From positions 1 through 64,000 of the forward strand of contig JBDSHZ010000043.1 in the NCBI GenBank assembly GCA_039918235.1: a stretch of DNA of 64,000 nucleotides, given 5' to 3'. A model generated the notes under the pieces. The model ran no database searches. It saw only the letters and a program-made list of their open reading frames with translations, and was not told where the DNA came from. Below, piece after piece: positions 1-8,337 of this stretch (the stretch's first letter is position 1; each line of letters begins with the position of its first letter). Both the position numbers and the translations under genes were made by a program. Source of the DNA: Pseudopedobacter sp039918235. GTDB taxonomy: Bacteria > Bacteroidota > Bacteroidia > Sphingobacteriales > Sphingobacteriaceae.

Positions 1-1
1 T

Positions 2-301
2 TCTTGCGAAGCGTTGATTGCTAGAAATGGTTCAATTATGATCAGTAATGGAAATGCATCTGGCAGAAGGTTAAGTATTTTTCCTCATGCACATATTGTA
101 ATTGCCTACTCTTCTCAATTGGTGATGGATTTAAAAGACGGATTTAAAATCATCAAACAAAAATACGGAAATAACCTTCCATCAATTATTTCTGCCGTTA
201 CAGGACCAAGCAGAACAGCTGATATTGAAAAAACATTGGTTTTGGGTGCCCATGGACCAAAAGAGCTTTACGTTTTTTTATTGGATGATACCAATTCCTA
301 A
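2..301 (+). CDS. LutC/YkgG-type LUD-domain protein, 3' end only
   Basis: This is the C-terminal part of a LUD-domain protein of the LutC (lactate utilisation protein C) type; the frame is open to the left edge, so the start lies outside the window. About 99 residues are visible. The run GPSRTADIEKTLVLGAHGP is characteristic of the family, and the preceding SNGNASGRR segment also fits. LutC acts with the iron-sulfur proteins LutA and LutB in L-lactate oxidation, but in Bacteroidota single LUD proteins also occur alone, and the neighbours that would decide this are outside the window. A TTG inside the frame at position 14 is not the real start. Confidence 0.85.
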   Translation, partial: SCEALIARNGSIMISNGNASGRRLSIFPHAHIVIAYSSQLVMDLKDGFKIIKQKYGNNLPSIISAVTGPSRTADIEKTLVLGAHGPKELYVFLLDDTNS

Positions 302-436
302 CGGTTTTCAAAATTAAAATTCACTACCGAATTTCTGGTATTTTTAGGCTTTTTAGCTTATTCTTTTGGTTAATTTCTGAAAAAATGAATTAGTGATGCT
401 ATCTTAGTATTTACCAATCATTAAAAACTTAAACTC

Positions 437-793
437 ATGAAAGAAATTAAAAAAGAATTTGCTTTAGAATGTATTAAGGAATACCATGAATTAATGAAAA
501 ATTTGGGTGTTGATTCTCATGCAAAACAAACCAATTGCGTATCTTTTAATACCGCAAAACTGAGAGACTATTTAAACAATCATGATTTGCAAAATAATTC
601 TGATGAGATAAAGATCTTCTTCGGGGTTTATCCAAAAAATATTCCTTCTGATATGCCTGATGCAAAACCAGGAAGATTAACTGCTATTATGTGGCCTCAT
701 AAAGGAGGTAAACCTAGCACCAAACCCGCTAGTGGAAAAGATGGAGGAATAGAGGAGATTGCGCCACTAAATTATGCCGAATTAACACCTTAG
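437..793 (+). CDS. Hypothetical protein, 118 aa
   Basis: I do not recognise the family. The protein is soluble and has no signal peptide. The N-terminal half is charged and helical; the C-terminal half is rich in Pro, Gly and Lys, including a KPSTKPASGKDGG stretch that looks flexible. It starts at an ATG 135 bases after the LUD gene. Its stop is close to the membrane-protein gene that follows in the same direction, so it may be co-transcribed with the kinase genes downstream. No function is proposed. Confidence 0.7.
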   Translation: MKEIKKEFALECIKEYHELMKNLGVDSHAKQTNCVSFNTAKLRDYLNNHDLQNNSDEIKIFFGVYPKNIPSDMPDAKPGRLTAIMWPHKGGKPSTKPASGKDGGIEEIAPLNYAELTP

Positions 794-879
794 GCTGTGA
801 TATTTCATTATTATCATTTTTTTTTATACTTAGTTTAATTCTGTCGATAGTCTTTTATCCCGAATTAAAAAAACGACGA

Positions 880-1452
880 TTGGAAGCATATAGCTTCCTT
901 TTGTTATTAACCGTAGTAGTAGAAATTTTGGCTTCTAATTGGAAATTATGGACAGGATTGGGAAGAAACGATATTGTTTACAATATATTTTTTTTAGTCA
1001 GTTTCCCTGTACAGTTTTATATTTTCTATCGGATGCTCAATTTAGAAGCTATAGCCAAAGTAATCTTTAAAGTTTTCTCCGCTTTGGTTTTAATCTTGGC
1101 TTTTATTAACTGTTTTCTATTTCAGGGTCTTTTTGAATTTAACAATTACAGCTTTGTTTTAAATCAGCTCATTAATATCTTCTTTAGCGTGATGATTTTA
1201 TTTAAACTGGCTGTTAGGGACGATATAGATGTAAATTTTTTAAAAGAACCTTATTTTTGGATTTGTGGAGGAACGCTACTTTTTTCTTTAGGAGCATTAG
1301 TTGTAATTGGACTAAGAGAATTTACAATCCTTTATGATTTGCAAATTAACGGAACCAGAGTTTATAGATATTTAATGCCGGTGCTTTGTGTGGTACTGTA
1401 CAGTTGTTACTCCTACGGATTTTTTCTATGCAAAAAGCAAACGATGAAATAA
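880..1452 (+). CDS. Integral membrane protein upstream of a histidine kinase (start uncertain)
   Basis: A very hydrophobic protein of at least 190 residues with about six predicted membrane segments; I do not recognise a named family. It overlaps the following histidine kinase gene by 25 bases, so it probably acts as the membrane sensor or partner of that kinase (inference). The only conventional start in the frame is TTG at 880, which cuts off an obvious further hydrophobic helix encoded at about 802-858. The frame is open back to 733 without ATG, GTG or TTG. A GTG at 797 lies in another frame, separated by a run of nine T (817-825), so a longer product made through a start or indel there is possible. 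Confidence 0.65.
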   Translation: MEAYSFLLLLTVVVEILASNWKLWTGLGRNDIVYNIFFLVSFPVQFYIFYRMLNLEAIAKVIFKVFSALVLILAFINCFLFQGLFEFNNYSFVLNQLINIFFSVMILFKLAVRDDIDVNFLKEPYFWICGGTLLFSLGALVVIGLREFTILYDLQINGTRVYRYLMPVLCVVLYSCYSYGFFLCKKQTMK

Positions 1453-2195
1453 TATTCATTATCATTTCCATTATCATATTTCTCATCTTTTTAGGCGTAA
1501 TGTTTATGGTTACGCTTGTTTATTACAATAACAAAAAGAGAAGAATGAAACGTGAGAAAGAGGAAATGAAAAAAATTTATGAGCAAACTTTATTAGAATC
1601 TCAGATAGAGATTCAGGAGCAAACCTTAAGGCACATTAGTCAAGAAATTCATGATAATATTGGACAGATTTTAAGCCTAGTTTCTCTTAATGTAAGTTCT
1701 ATTGTAACTGTAGATTTAGAAAAGCGAGCTTTTACAAGAGAGTTACTTTCAAAAGCCATGAACGATTTAAGGGGATTGAGCAAAAGCTTAAATCCAGAAA
1801 GAATTATGATGGTAGAGCTGGAAGTAGCAATTAAAAACGAATTAGAAAAACTGGAAAGATCTGGAGATTATAAAACAGAACTGATTATAAAAAACAAGAT
1901 TTCTATCGTTAATGAAAATAATAAAATTATTCTTTTTAGGATGATTCAAGAAATCATGAATAATGTTATAAAACATGCTAAAGCAACTCAAATAAAAATA
2001 ACTTTTGACACTGATGATTCGCAAGATTTCTTAACAATTGAAGACAATGGGATTGGTTTTGATATTCTTAAGCTCAATAATAACGGGATAGGTTTAAGTA
2101 ATATTGAAAAAAGATCGCAAATGATAAATGCTACAGTAAATATTGAAAGTGAGCTGAATAAAGGAACTGCTATTACCTTCATTATTAAAAAGTAA
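1428..2195 (+). CDS. Sensor histidine kinase, HisKA_3 (NarL-partner) type
   Basis: A 255-residue histidine kinase. One N-terminal membrane helix (about residues 7-30) is followed by a short coiled coil. A HisKA_3-type dimerisation domain contains the motif HISQEIHDNIGQ, whose H-D-N signature marks kinases that phosphorylate LuxR/NarL-type regulators. A C-terminal HATPase domain has an N box (EIMNNVIKHAKA) and G boxes (DNGIGFD, NNGIGLSNI). The ATG at 1428 lies inside the preceding membrane-protein gene, which indicates translational coupling. No response-regulator gene is adjacent on either side within the window, so its partner is encoded elsewhere. Confidence 0.9.
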   Translation: MQKANDEIIFIIISIIIFLIFLGVMFMVTLVYYNNKKRRMKREKEEMKKIYEQTLLESQIEIQEQTLRHISQEIHDNIGQILSLVSLNVSSIVTVDLEKRAFTRELLSKAMNDLRGLSKSLNPERIMMVELEVAIKNELEKLERSGDYKTELIIKNKISIVNENNKIILFRMIQEIMNNVIKHAKATQIKITFDTDDSQDFLTIEDNGIGFDILKLNNNGIGLSNIEKRSQMINATVNIESELNKGTAITFIIKK

Positions 2196-2206
2196 TTCCC
2201 TCGCTT

Positions 2207-2227
2207 TTTGCTAAAATTATTAGCAAA
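2207..2227. promoter_or_regulatory. Perfect inverted repeat before the radical SAM gene
   Basis: TTTGCTAA (2207-2214) and TTAGCAAA (2220-2227) form an 8-bp perfect inverted repeat with a 5-bp spacer. It sits between the histidine kinase stop and the radical SAM start 9 bases later. It could be a weak terminator or an operator; there is no long T run, and I cannot decide between these. Confidence 0.3.
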
Positions 2228-2235
2228 TTTGGGTT

Positions 2236-3306
2236 ATGGAATTTCATGAAAAAGATACTTTTTTAAAAGGCAGAGGCTCACAATCTAATCCAAACAATAA
2301 ATTTCATCAACAAAAATTCAGTACAGAAAATATTGAAGGATTGGATGAACCCTTCATAGAATCTTGTGCTACAGCGTTTCTCAAAGAATCTCCAAAAAAA
2401 ATCATCAGCGTAAGCAACAGTCCTGATATTCCATTTTTATATTCTATTAATCCTTACCAAGGTTGTGAACATGGCTGTATTTATTGCTATGCGAGAAATT
2501 CCCATGAATATTGGGGCTTTAGTGCAGGGCTAGATTTTGAAAGGAAAATTCTTTATAAACCCGATGCCACAATATTGCTAGAAAAACAATTTCAAAATAA
2601 AAATTATAAACCACAGGTAATCATGCTTTCTGGCAATACCGATTGCTACCAGCCAGCGGAAAGAAAATTTAAAATTACACAGTCTCTGTTGAAAGTATTT
2701 TTAAAGTATAAACATCCGGTAAGTATCATTACTAAGAACAACCTTATCTTAAGAGATATTGATTTGTTAGAGGAATTAAACAAACTAAATCTTATTCATG
2801 TTAACGTAAGCATTACTTCGTTAAATGAAGAGCTGAGGTTAAAATTAGAACCAAGAACGGTTACCGGAAAAGGAAGATTAAAAGTAATAGAAAAGTTAGC
2901 AGAAAAAGGTATCCCAATAAGGGTGATGGTAGCGCCAATAATTCCAGGTTTAAATAGTGATGAAATTCCTACTATTATCAAAGAAGCCGCAAAAGCTGGT
3001 GCACAATCCGCTAGCTTCACCATAGTGAGATTAAATGGGGCGACAGCAGCTATTTTTAAGGATTGGATTTTTAAAGCTTTTCCGGATAAAGCCGAAAAAG
3101 TACTACACCAAATTGCGGCTTGCCACGATGGTAATTTAAATGATTCAAGATGGGGAAAAAGAATGGCTGGTGACGGAAATGAAGCGATGGCAATTCACCA
3201 ATTGTTTAAACTGTCTGTAAAAAAATATATGCCTAACCAAAACATTAAACCGCTCAGCTTTGATCATTTTCTTAAGAGAGATAAACAATTAAATCTGTTT
3301 GATTGA
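2236..3306 (+). CDS. PA0069-family radical SAM protein
   Basis: A 356-residue radical SAM protein. The cluster-binding motif CxxxCxxC is at C77, C81 and C84 (NPYQGCEHGCIYCYAR). The NPYxGCxHGCxYCYAR context is typical of the PA0069/Rv2578c family, which is distantly related to spore photoproduct lyase. The conserved GNTDCYQPAE segment downstream also fits. The substrate of this family is not established, and I do not propose one. The gene stands between the kinase pair and a ketosynthase gene without obvious functional linkage. Confidence 0.9.
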   Translation: MEFHEKDTFLKGRGSQSNPNNKFHQQKFSTENIEGLDEPFIESCATAFLKESPKKIISVSNSPDIPFLYSINPYQGCEHGCIYCYARNSHEYWGFSAGLDFERKILYKPDATILLEKQFQNKNYKPQVIMLSGNTDCYQPAERKFKITQSLLKVFLKYKHPVSIITKNNLILRDIDLLEELNKLNLIHVNVSITSLNEELRLKLEPRTVTGKGRLKVIEKLAEKGIPIRVMVAPIIPGLNSDEIPTIIKEAAKAGAQSASFTIVRLNGATAAIFKDWIFKAFPDKAEKVLHQIAACHDGNLNDSRWGKRMAGDGNEAMAIHQLFKLSVKKYMPNQNIKPLSFDHFLKRDKQLNLFD

Positions 3307-3384
3307 TAGTAGGATTTATTATTTTAGTTCTTCAGATTGTTTTATTAATTTTCATAATCAAACTAAATTATAAAAGACCACCAA

Positions 3385-3414
3385 TTGTCTATTAAAATAT
3401 TATTCCTACCTTTA
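3385..3414 (+). promoter_or_regulatory. Bacteroidota-type promoter for the FabH-like gene
   Basis: TTG at 3385-3387 and TACCTTTA at 3407-3414 are separated by 19 bases, matching the -33 TTG / -7 TAnnTTTG pattern with one mismatch. Transcription would begin about 25-30 bases before the ATG at 3448. Confidence 0.45.
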
Positions 3415-3447
3415 TACTAAAATCGTTTTTAGTCTAAATTATAGCTT

Positions 3448-4527
3448 ATGTATAGCAAAATCAGTTCTTTTATTAGTGGCACTGGAAAATGCATTCCTAA
3501 AAATATTGTAAAAAACGAAGATTTTATCTCTAATTCATTCTATGAAAGAGACGGCTCTCTTGTAAAAAGGAAAAATGCGGATGTTATTGATAAGTTTCAA
3601 GCAATAACAGAGATTGAAGAAAGACGTTATGCGGCTGCCGAGCAGGTCACTTCCGATTTAGCATTTATAGCTGCGAAAGATGCTTTGGAAAGCTCTGGTG
3701 AAAATCCTGAAGAGCTAGATTATATTATAGTTGCTCACAATTTTGGAGACATTAAATTTGGTGGCAACAGAACCGATATGGTTCCTACCTTGGCCAGCCG
3801 TGTAAAGTTTAAACTAGGAATTAAGAACCCGGATTGTGTTGCTTATGATTTACCTTTTGGTTGCCCGGGATGGTTACAGGGAATGATTCAGGCTGATTAT
3901 TATATCAAATCAGGTGATGCAAAAAAAGTAATGGTGATTGGAGCAGAAACCTTATCAAGAATTATTGATCCTCATGATAGGGACAGTATGATTTATTCTG
4001 ATGGCGCCGGTGCCACTATACTTTCTGCATCACAAAATAAGGAGGGTGGGATTCTCAGTCACAAATCACAAACTCACACACAAGACCAGACCTGGTTTTT
4101 AAAAATGGAAGCTTCTAGCAACTTAGCCTATAATACGCCTGAAGATTTATACCTTAAAATGGAGGGAAGAAAAGTGTATGAATACGCTTTAACAAATGTG
4201 CCATTGGTTATGAAAACTGCGGTAGAAAAAGCTGGAATAGATTTTCTGAAAATTAAAAAGGTTTTGGTCCATCAGGCCAACGGAAAAATGGATGAAGCTA
4301 TATTAAAGCGGTTTTTTAAGCTTTATGATTTGGATACACCTCCTGAAAACATTATGCCAATGTCTATCGCAAAACTCGGGAATTCTTCTGTTGCTACTAT
4401 CCCAACACTGTTAGATTTGATCCTTAAAAAAGAATTAGACGGTCATCAAATTCAAGATGGGGATGTTGTACTTTTCGCCTCGGTAGGTGCGGGTATGAAT
4501 ATTAATGCCTTGGTTTATCAGTTCTAA
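3448..4527 (+). CDS. 3-oxoacyl-ACP synthase III family protein (FabH-like)
   Basis: A 359-residue thiolase-fold ketosynthase of the FabH/KAS III type. The catalytic triad is visible: Cys139 in PFGCPGW, His near 275 in VHQANGKM and Asn near 312 in LGNSSVA. It is a little longer than classical FabH (about 330) because of an insertion near residues 30-50. In E. coli this family condenses acetyl-CoA with malonyl-ACP to start fatty acid synthesis. This divergent member stands alone, outside a fab cluster, and could instead be a paralogue for branched or specialised acyl chains, so I give no gene symbol. Confidence 0.85.
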   Translation: MYSKISSFISGTGKCIPKNIVKNEDFISNSFYERDGSLVKRKNADVIDKFQAITEIEERRYAAAEQVTSDLAFIAAKDALESSGENPEELDYIIVAHNFGDIKFGGNRTDMVPTLASRVKFKLGIKNPDCVAYDLPFGCPGWLQGMIQADYYIKSGDAKKVMVIGAETLSRIIDPHDRDSMIYSDGAGATILSASQNKEGGILSHKSQTHTQDQTWFLKMEASSNLAYNTPEDLYLKMEGRKVYEYALTNVPLVMKTAVEKAGIDFLKIKKVLVHQANGKMDEAILKRFFKLYDLDTPPENIMPMSIAKLGNSSVATIPTLLDLILKKELDGHQIQDGDVVLFASVGAGMNINALVYQF

Positions 4528-4548
4528 TACTGTCTAATAACATATAAA

Positions 4549-4582
4549 TTACTAAGAAAGTAAATATTTACTTTCTTAGTAA
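4549..4582. terminator. Bidirectional terminator, 34-bp palindrome
   Basis: A perfect palindrome centred on 4565/4566, flanked by A/T-rich sequence. It lies after the ketosynthase gene on the plus strand and overlaps the stop codon (4568-4570) of the small minus-strand gene, so it can serve both convergent genes. Confidence 0.65.
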
Positions 4583-4765
4583 AAATCTTACCAAAGACTG
4601 CTCACCTACCTTCATTATTATAGTTGTTTTAGATGGTGCACTTATGCTACTGAACTCTTCTTGAGGAGAATAGCTACTTTTCATTGTTAAAGATAAACCA
4701 ATAAATAATACTACTGGTAAAATCATCATTAAGAATGGAGATACGGAAGTGGATAACTTTTTCAT
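4568..4765 (-). CDS. Small single-helix membrane protein, hypothetical
   Basis: A 65-residue open frame with an ATG start, one hydrophobic helix (about residues 8-27, PFLMMILPVVLFIGLSLTM) and a short polar tail ending in basic residues. It is flanked by convergent and divergent neighbours and ends in the palindromic terminator, which supports it being a real gene. I do not recognise a family. Confidence 0.5.
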   Translation of the reverse strand: MKKLSTSVSPFLMMILPVVLFIGLSLTMKSSYSPQEEFSSISAPSKTTIIMKVGEQSLVRFLLRK

Positions 4766-4963
4766 GTTGTTTTCTTTTGATGATCAAATATTCAACTAAT
4801 TTTTAGGCTGATAAAATCTATTAGACCAATGGTAATTATTTGAAGACGAACAGGATTAAGGGACGATGAGCTCCTTTTTTGCTATTTTTTCCAGTTGGTA
4901 GATAAAAACAAGGCGTTGGTCTAAAGATGCCGTATTAAGAAATTCTTTCCCTAATTTTATTTC

Positions 4964-5989
4964 ATGACCGCATTACAAAAGTTTTCCTTGCATACCATGG
5001 TGTGGATTTTCCTCATCACGTTATTCACCTTTGTTGCTACTGCAGGTTTTGATTCCAGCATGGGTAAGTATATCCTTTTTATTGGCTTATCTATTCTTAA
5101 TGCTGTTATATTCTATACCAACCTCTACCTCATCATTCCAATAACTTTAGATAAAAGAAAATTCTTCCTTTGGATGTTTGCGTGTTTAATTATTGTGGTT
5201 TCATTCCTAGCTATTAAATACGGTTTCATATTTTATATGTATAAAGTTAGTGGGTTAAAAATGATAATCAAAGACCGAGAAATGTTGTTTAATGACCCTC
5301 AGAGTTTGATTTTTAGTACTTTTGTGACCAATGGTTTTTTTCTGTTTCTAAGTACGGCTTATAAGTTTACAGTAGATTGGTTTTTTAATGAGCGGGAAAA
5401 ATCTGATCTGGAAAAACAAAGTTTAACCGCCGAACTGGCTTTTTTAAAGTCGCAGATCAATCCTCATTTTCTGTTTAACGCTCTCAATAATATTTATTCT
5501 TTAGCCTATCAAAAATCTGACGCCACACCCAACGCTATTTTAAAGCTTTCAGAAATTATGCGCTATATGCTGTATGAGAGTAATGATAACAGGGTAGAAT
5601 TAGAAAAAGAAATTATCTATTTAAAGAGCTTTATCGAATTACAAAAATTGCGGTTTAAAGGAAATGCTTATGTGGTTTTGGAAGTAGAAGGACAGATAGC
5701 GGGTCAACATATTGTGCCGTTAATCTTGATTTCCTTTGTAGAAAATGCTTTTAAACATGGTTTAGCAACCGATGAGAAAAATCCAATTCACATCAATATT
5801 TCTGTTTTTGAGGATAGCCTCCTCTTCACCATCAAAAACAAAAAAAATAATCAGAATAAAGATCAAACAGGTGGCATTGGAATGGTGAATGTTAAAAGAA
5901 GATTAGAACTTACTTACCCACAAAAGTATAAACTCACTATTGAAAACAGAGAAAACGACTATTATTCCGAATTATATTTAAATTTATAG
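4964..5989 (+). CDS. LytS/YehU-type sensor histidine kinase
   Basis: A 341-residue kinase. Four predicted N-terminal membrane helices (about residues 1-140) are followed by a coiled linker and a His_kinase (LytS-type) domain. The phosphorylated histidine is in LKSQINPHFLFNALNNI, and the HATPase N box is FVENAFKHGL with GGIGMVNVKRRL as the second G box. It is separated by one base from the LytTR regulator gene, so the two form an operon and a cognate pair. The signal is unknown; Bacteroidota carry many such pairs. Confidence 0.93.
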   Translation: MTALQKFSLHTMVWIFLITLFTFVATAGFDSSMGKYILFIGLSILNAVIFYTNLYLIIPITLDKRKFFLWMFACLIIVVSFLAIKYGFIFYMYKVSGLKMIIKDREMLFNDPQSLIFSTFVTNGFFLFLSTAYKFTVDWFFNEREKSDLEKQSLTAELAFLKSQINPHFLFNALNNIYSLAYQKSDATPNAILKLSEIMRYMLYESNDNRVELEKEIIYLKSFIELQKLRFKGNAYVVLEVEGQIAGQHIVPLILISFVENAFKHGLATDEKNPIHINISVFEDSLLFTIKNKKNNQNKDQTGGIGMVNVKRRLELTYPQKYKLTIENRENDYYSELYLNL

Positions 5990-5990
5990 C

Positions 5991-6725
5991 ATGATTAATT
6001 GCCTGGTTGTTGACGACGAGCCTTTGGCTATAGATATTATTGAAGATTATATTTCGAAGATTCCGTTCTTAACTTTAGTAAAGAGTTTTCAAAACCCTAT
6101 TGAGGCACTAACCGCAGTACAAGAGGGCAATATTGATCTTGTTTTTTTAGACGTACAAATGCCTGAATTAACAGGAATGCAGTTTCTTAAAATCGCTAAT
6201 AATAAATGTAAAGTGATATTAACTACGGCTTATCCTCAATACGCATTAGAAGGTTACGAGCATAATGTGGTTGACTATTTATTAAAACCCATCGCCTTCG
6301 ACCGTTTTTATAAAGCTGCCCAAAAAGCGCAAGAATTATTCTGTTTGATCCCTTCACAACCAATGCCAGCAACTGAGGTAAAAGTGCAGGCGCCTTTGCC
6401 TATTGCCAATGATTTTATATTTGTAAAGACGGAATATAAGATCCAAAAAATTTATTTGAATGACATTTTATTTATTGAAGGGCTTAAAGATTATATCTCT
6501 ATTTATACCAAAACAGAAAGAATTATTACGTTGCAAAGTATGAAGAAAATTGATGAGGGCTTGCCTGATCATCGCTTTGTAAGGGTACACAAATCATATA
6601 TAGTAGCTTTAGATAAAATTGAAAGTATTGAGCGTAGCCGTATTTCAATAGCAGACAAAATTATCCCGATAGGAGATACGCATCGGGATTATTTCTTTAA
6701 AATGATTGAGGATAAGAATATCTAG
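5991..6725 (+). CDS. LytTR-family response regulator
   Basis: A 244-residue regulator. The N-terminal receiver domain (about 1-120) has the acidic pocket DDE near residues 8-10, phospho-acceptor Asp54 (FLDVQMPE) and the conserved Lys in LLKPI. After a linker, a C-terminal LytTR DNA-binding domain (about 140-240) is shown by the FVRVHKSYIVAL motif. It is the partner of the kinase immediately upstream. Its stop codon directly abuts the end of the convergent acyltransferase gene. Confidence 0.94.
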   Translation: MINCLVVDDEPLAIDIIEDYISKIPFLTLVKSFQNPIEALTAVQEGNIDLVFLDVQMPELTGMQFLKIANNKCKVILTTAYPQYALEGYEHNVVDYLLKPIAFDRFYKAAQKAQELFCLIPSQPMPATEVKVQAPLPIANDFIFVKTEYKIQKIYLNDILFIEGLKDYISIYTKTERIITLQSMKKIDEGLPDHRFVRVHKSYIVALDKIESIERSRISIADKIIPIGDTHRDYFFKMIEDKNI

Positions 6726-7460
6726 CTAAGCTTCTACTACTTTCTTAATTGAAAGTTCTGCTTCTTTTACCAAGTTTTCAAAATCCTTTCCGGCTGGCTC
6801 TATCGGGGCTAAAACGGTTAATTTCATTGGCACAAAGGCATGTAACCAAACCAGTCCATTTTTAACAATTTTCCAAGAGTTTTCAATAGCGACTGGAACA
6901 ATTAAAGCATTGGGTGCCTTTTTAAGAATAGTTGCAATTCCACCTACTTGAAAGTCTTTTATTTTGCCATCTTTTGACCTTGTGCCTTCAGGAAAAATTA
7001 CTGCAGACCAATTATTTTTTTGCATCCGCTCGCCCAATTTCAAAATTGCTCCCACAGATTGCTTTTTGTCAGTTCTATCAATATTTGCGCCTCCGCCATA
7101 TTTTAAATTGAAAGAAATTGAGGGTATTCCTTTTGTGAGTTCTACTTTAGAAATAAATTTCGCATGATTCTTTCTTAAAAACCAAATCAAAGGCGGGATG
7201 TCATACATGCTTTGGTGGTTAGCTATAAAAATGATGGGACGGTCTGTTGGTAACTGATATTTATTTGTAAAACTTACAGCACATCCCAGCGCATAATAAG
7301 AGCTGATCAAAAAAAAGTTCATTACATCAACCGATTTTTTATGAGCGTTGTAGCCGCCAAGCTTCAGCGCTATCCATTGAATTGGATGAAAAACGACTAA
7401 AAAGAAAAAGAATAAAAAATGATGTAATGGACTGAGGATAAAACCAACGATTCTGCTCAT
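6726..7460 (-). CDS. 1-acyl-sn-glycerol-3-phosphate acyltransferase (PlsC family)
   Basis: A 244-residue acyltransferase of phospholipid synthesis, transferring an acyl chain to lysophosphatidic acid. An N-terminal membrane helix (about 10-32) is followed by the HX4D catalytic motif NHQSMYD (81-87), the GGGANIDR region and the substrate-binding FPEGTRS motif (156-162). Length and motif order are normal for PlsC. It is followed on the same strand, upstream, by the Nudix gene 24 bases away. Bacteroidota often have several PlsC paralogues, so the exact acyl specificity is open. Confidence 0.9.
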   Translation of the reverse strand: MSRIVGFILSPLHHFLFFFFLVVFHPIQWIALKLGGYNAHKKSVDVMNFFLISSYYALGCAVSFTNKYQLPTDRPIIFIANHQSMYDIPPLIWFLRKNHAKFISKVELTKGIPSISFNLKYGGGANIDRTDKKQSVGAILKLGERMQKNNWSAVIFPEGTRSKDGKIKDFQVGGIATILKKAPNALIVPVAIENSWKIVKNGLVWLHAFVPMKLTVLAPIEPAGKDFENLVKEAELSIKKVVEA

Positions 7461-7483
7461 AAATACAAATATATGCCAAAGAT

Positions 7484-8030
7484 TTAAAAACCTTCCCTTA
7501 AGAGCTTAACTTTCAGAATTCCAGCTACACTTAAAGAATCTGTTATTTCTCCGTTCATTACCATTTGATAAGCTTCTTCAAAAAGTACTTTTTTAACAAT
7601 CAACTGCTCAGTCTTCCGGTTCTGGTTCAAATTGTTCAAAATCCTTTGCCAAATATAAGATTCCAAGTTCATCACTCACAGAGTTAGAAAGGTGCATTCT
7701 CATCACTTCTTCCCATTGTTTAGCCACTAAACCTGTTTCTTCCAATAGTTCTCTTTTTGCATCGTCTAAAGGATCTCCATCTAATGACCCGCCACCTTCT
7801 GGCAATTCCCAACTATATTGTTTTAAAGGAAACCGGTACTGACCTACCAAATAAATGTTGTCTTTATCATCAATCGCAATAATGCCAATTGCATAATTTT
7901 TAAAATGTACTTCTCCGTAAATTCCTTTTCCTCCAGAAGGATTGAGTACTTGATGTTCGGTTAAGCCAATCCAAGGGTTATCATAAATTATTTTGCTAGA
8001 AAGGGTTTTCCAGGGATTTTGCTCAGACAT
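7484..8030 (-). pseudogene. Nudix hydrolase with a frameshift near its C-terminal third
   Basis: The first 140 residues (8030-7608) form a Nudix domain of the ADP-sugar pyrophosphatase type, with the box GGSLDGDPLDDAKRELLEETG (about 80-100), and stop after FEPEPED. The next reading frame continues at once with TEQLIVKKVLFEEAYQM and ITDSLSVAGILKVKL, ending at 7484; this is what the rest of such a protein looks like. Removing one base around 7610-7618 would join them into a protein of about 181 residues. It is either a real disruption or a sequencing error. The ATG at 7675 in the second frame is not a natural start. Confidence 0.75.
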
Positions 8031-8156
8031 TAACTTTTACTTTTAGCATCAAAAATAAATAATTCTACTCACTCCTTTTAATTATTAAACTAAAAATTTC
8101 CCGCTCAATTTTTAAAAAGTAAATCCCTAAAGCCTGGAAATCTATAGTTTTTATTA

Positions 8157-8211
8157 GCCACGAATACACTAATTTTCACGAATAATTAGTGCTTATTCGT
8201 GAATTAGTGGC
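8157..8211. repeat. Interspersed palindromic repeat, copy 1
   Basis: A 55-bp segment beginning GCCACGAATACAC and ending GAATTAGTGGC, with arms that are largely self-complementary (extended by TTA/TAA on either side). A related shorter copy is at 35236-35280. The rest of the 307-base gap 8031-8337 holds only AT-rich sequence and the terminator at 8281-8313. Confidence 0.55.
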
Positions 8212-8280
8212 TAAATCTTTTTAAAAGCTAAACCTAGATTCAATGAAAGTGCCTAGTTTTAAACTATTGGTATGAAAAAT

Positions 8281-8313
8281 AAATCCCTGAAACTTTTACG
8301 TTTTCAGGGATTT
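8281..8313 (-). terminator. Terminator of the amidohydrolase operon
   Basis: AAATCCCTGAAA (8281-8292) pairs perfectly with TTTCAGGGATTT (8302-8313). On the minus strand the stem is followed by a T-rich stretch, and it lies 25 bases after the stop of the downstream amidohydrolase gene. Confidence 0.75.
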
Positions 8314-8337
8314 ACACTAGCTAATTAGTATAAAAAA

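Noticed and set aside
7608..7618. Programmed +1 frameshift in the Nudix gene
   Set aside because: GAC TGA is not a known slippery context, there is no Shine-Dalgarno-like stimulator upstream, and Nudix enzymes of this type are not known to be recoded. Mutation or sequencing error is simpler.
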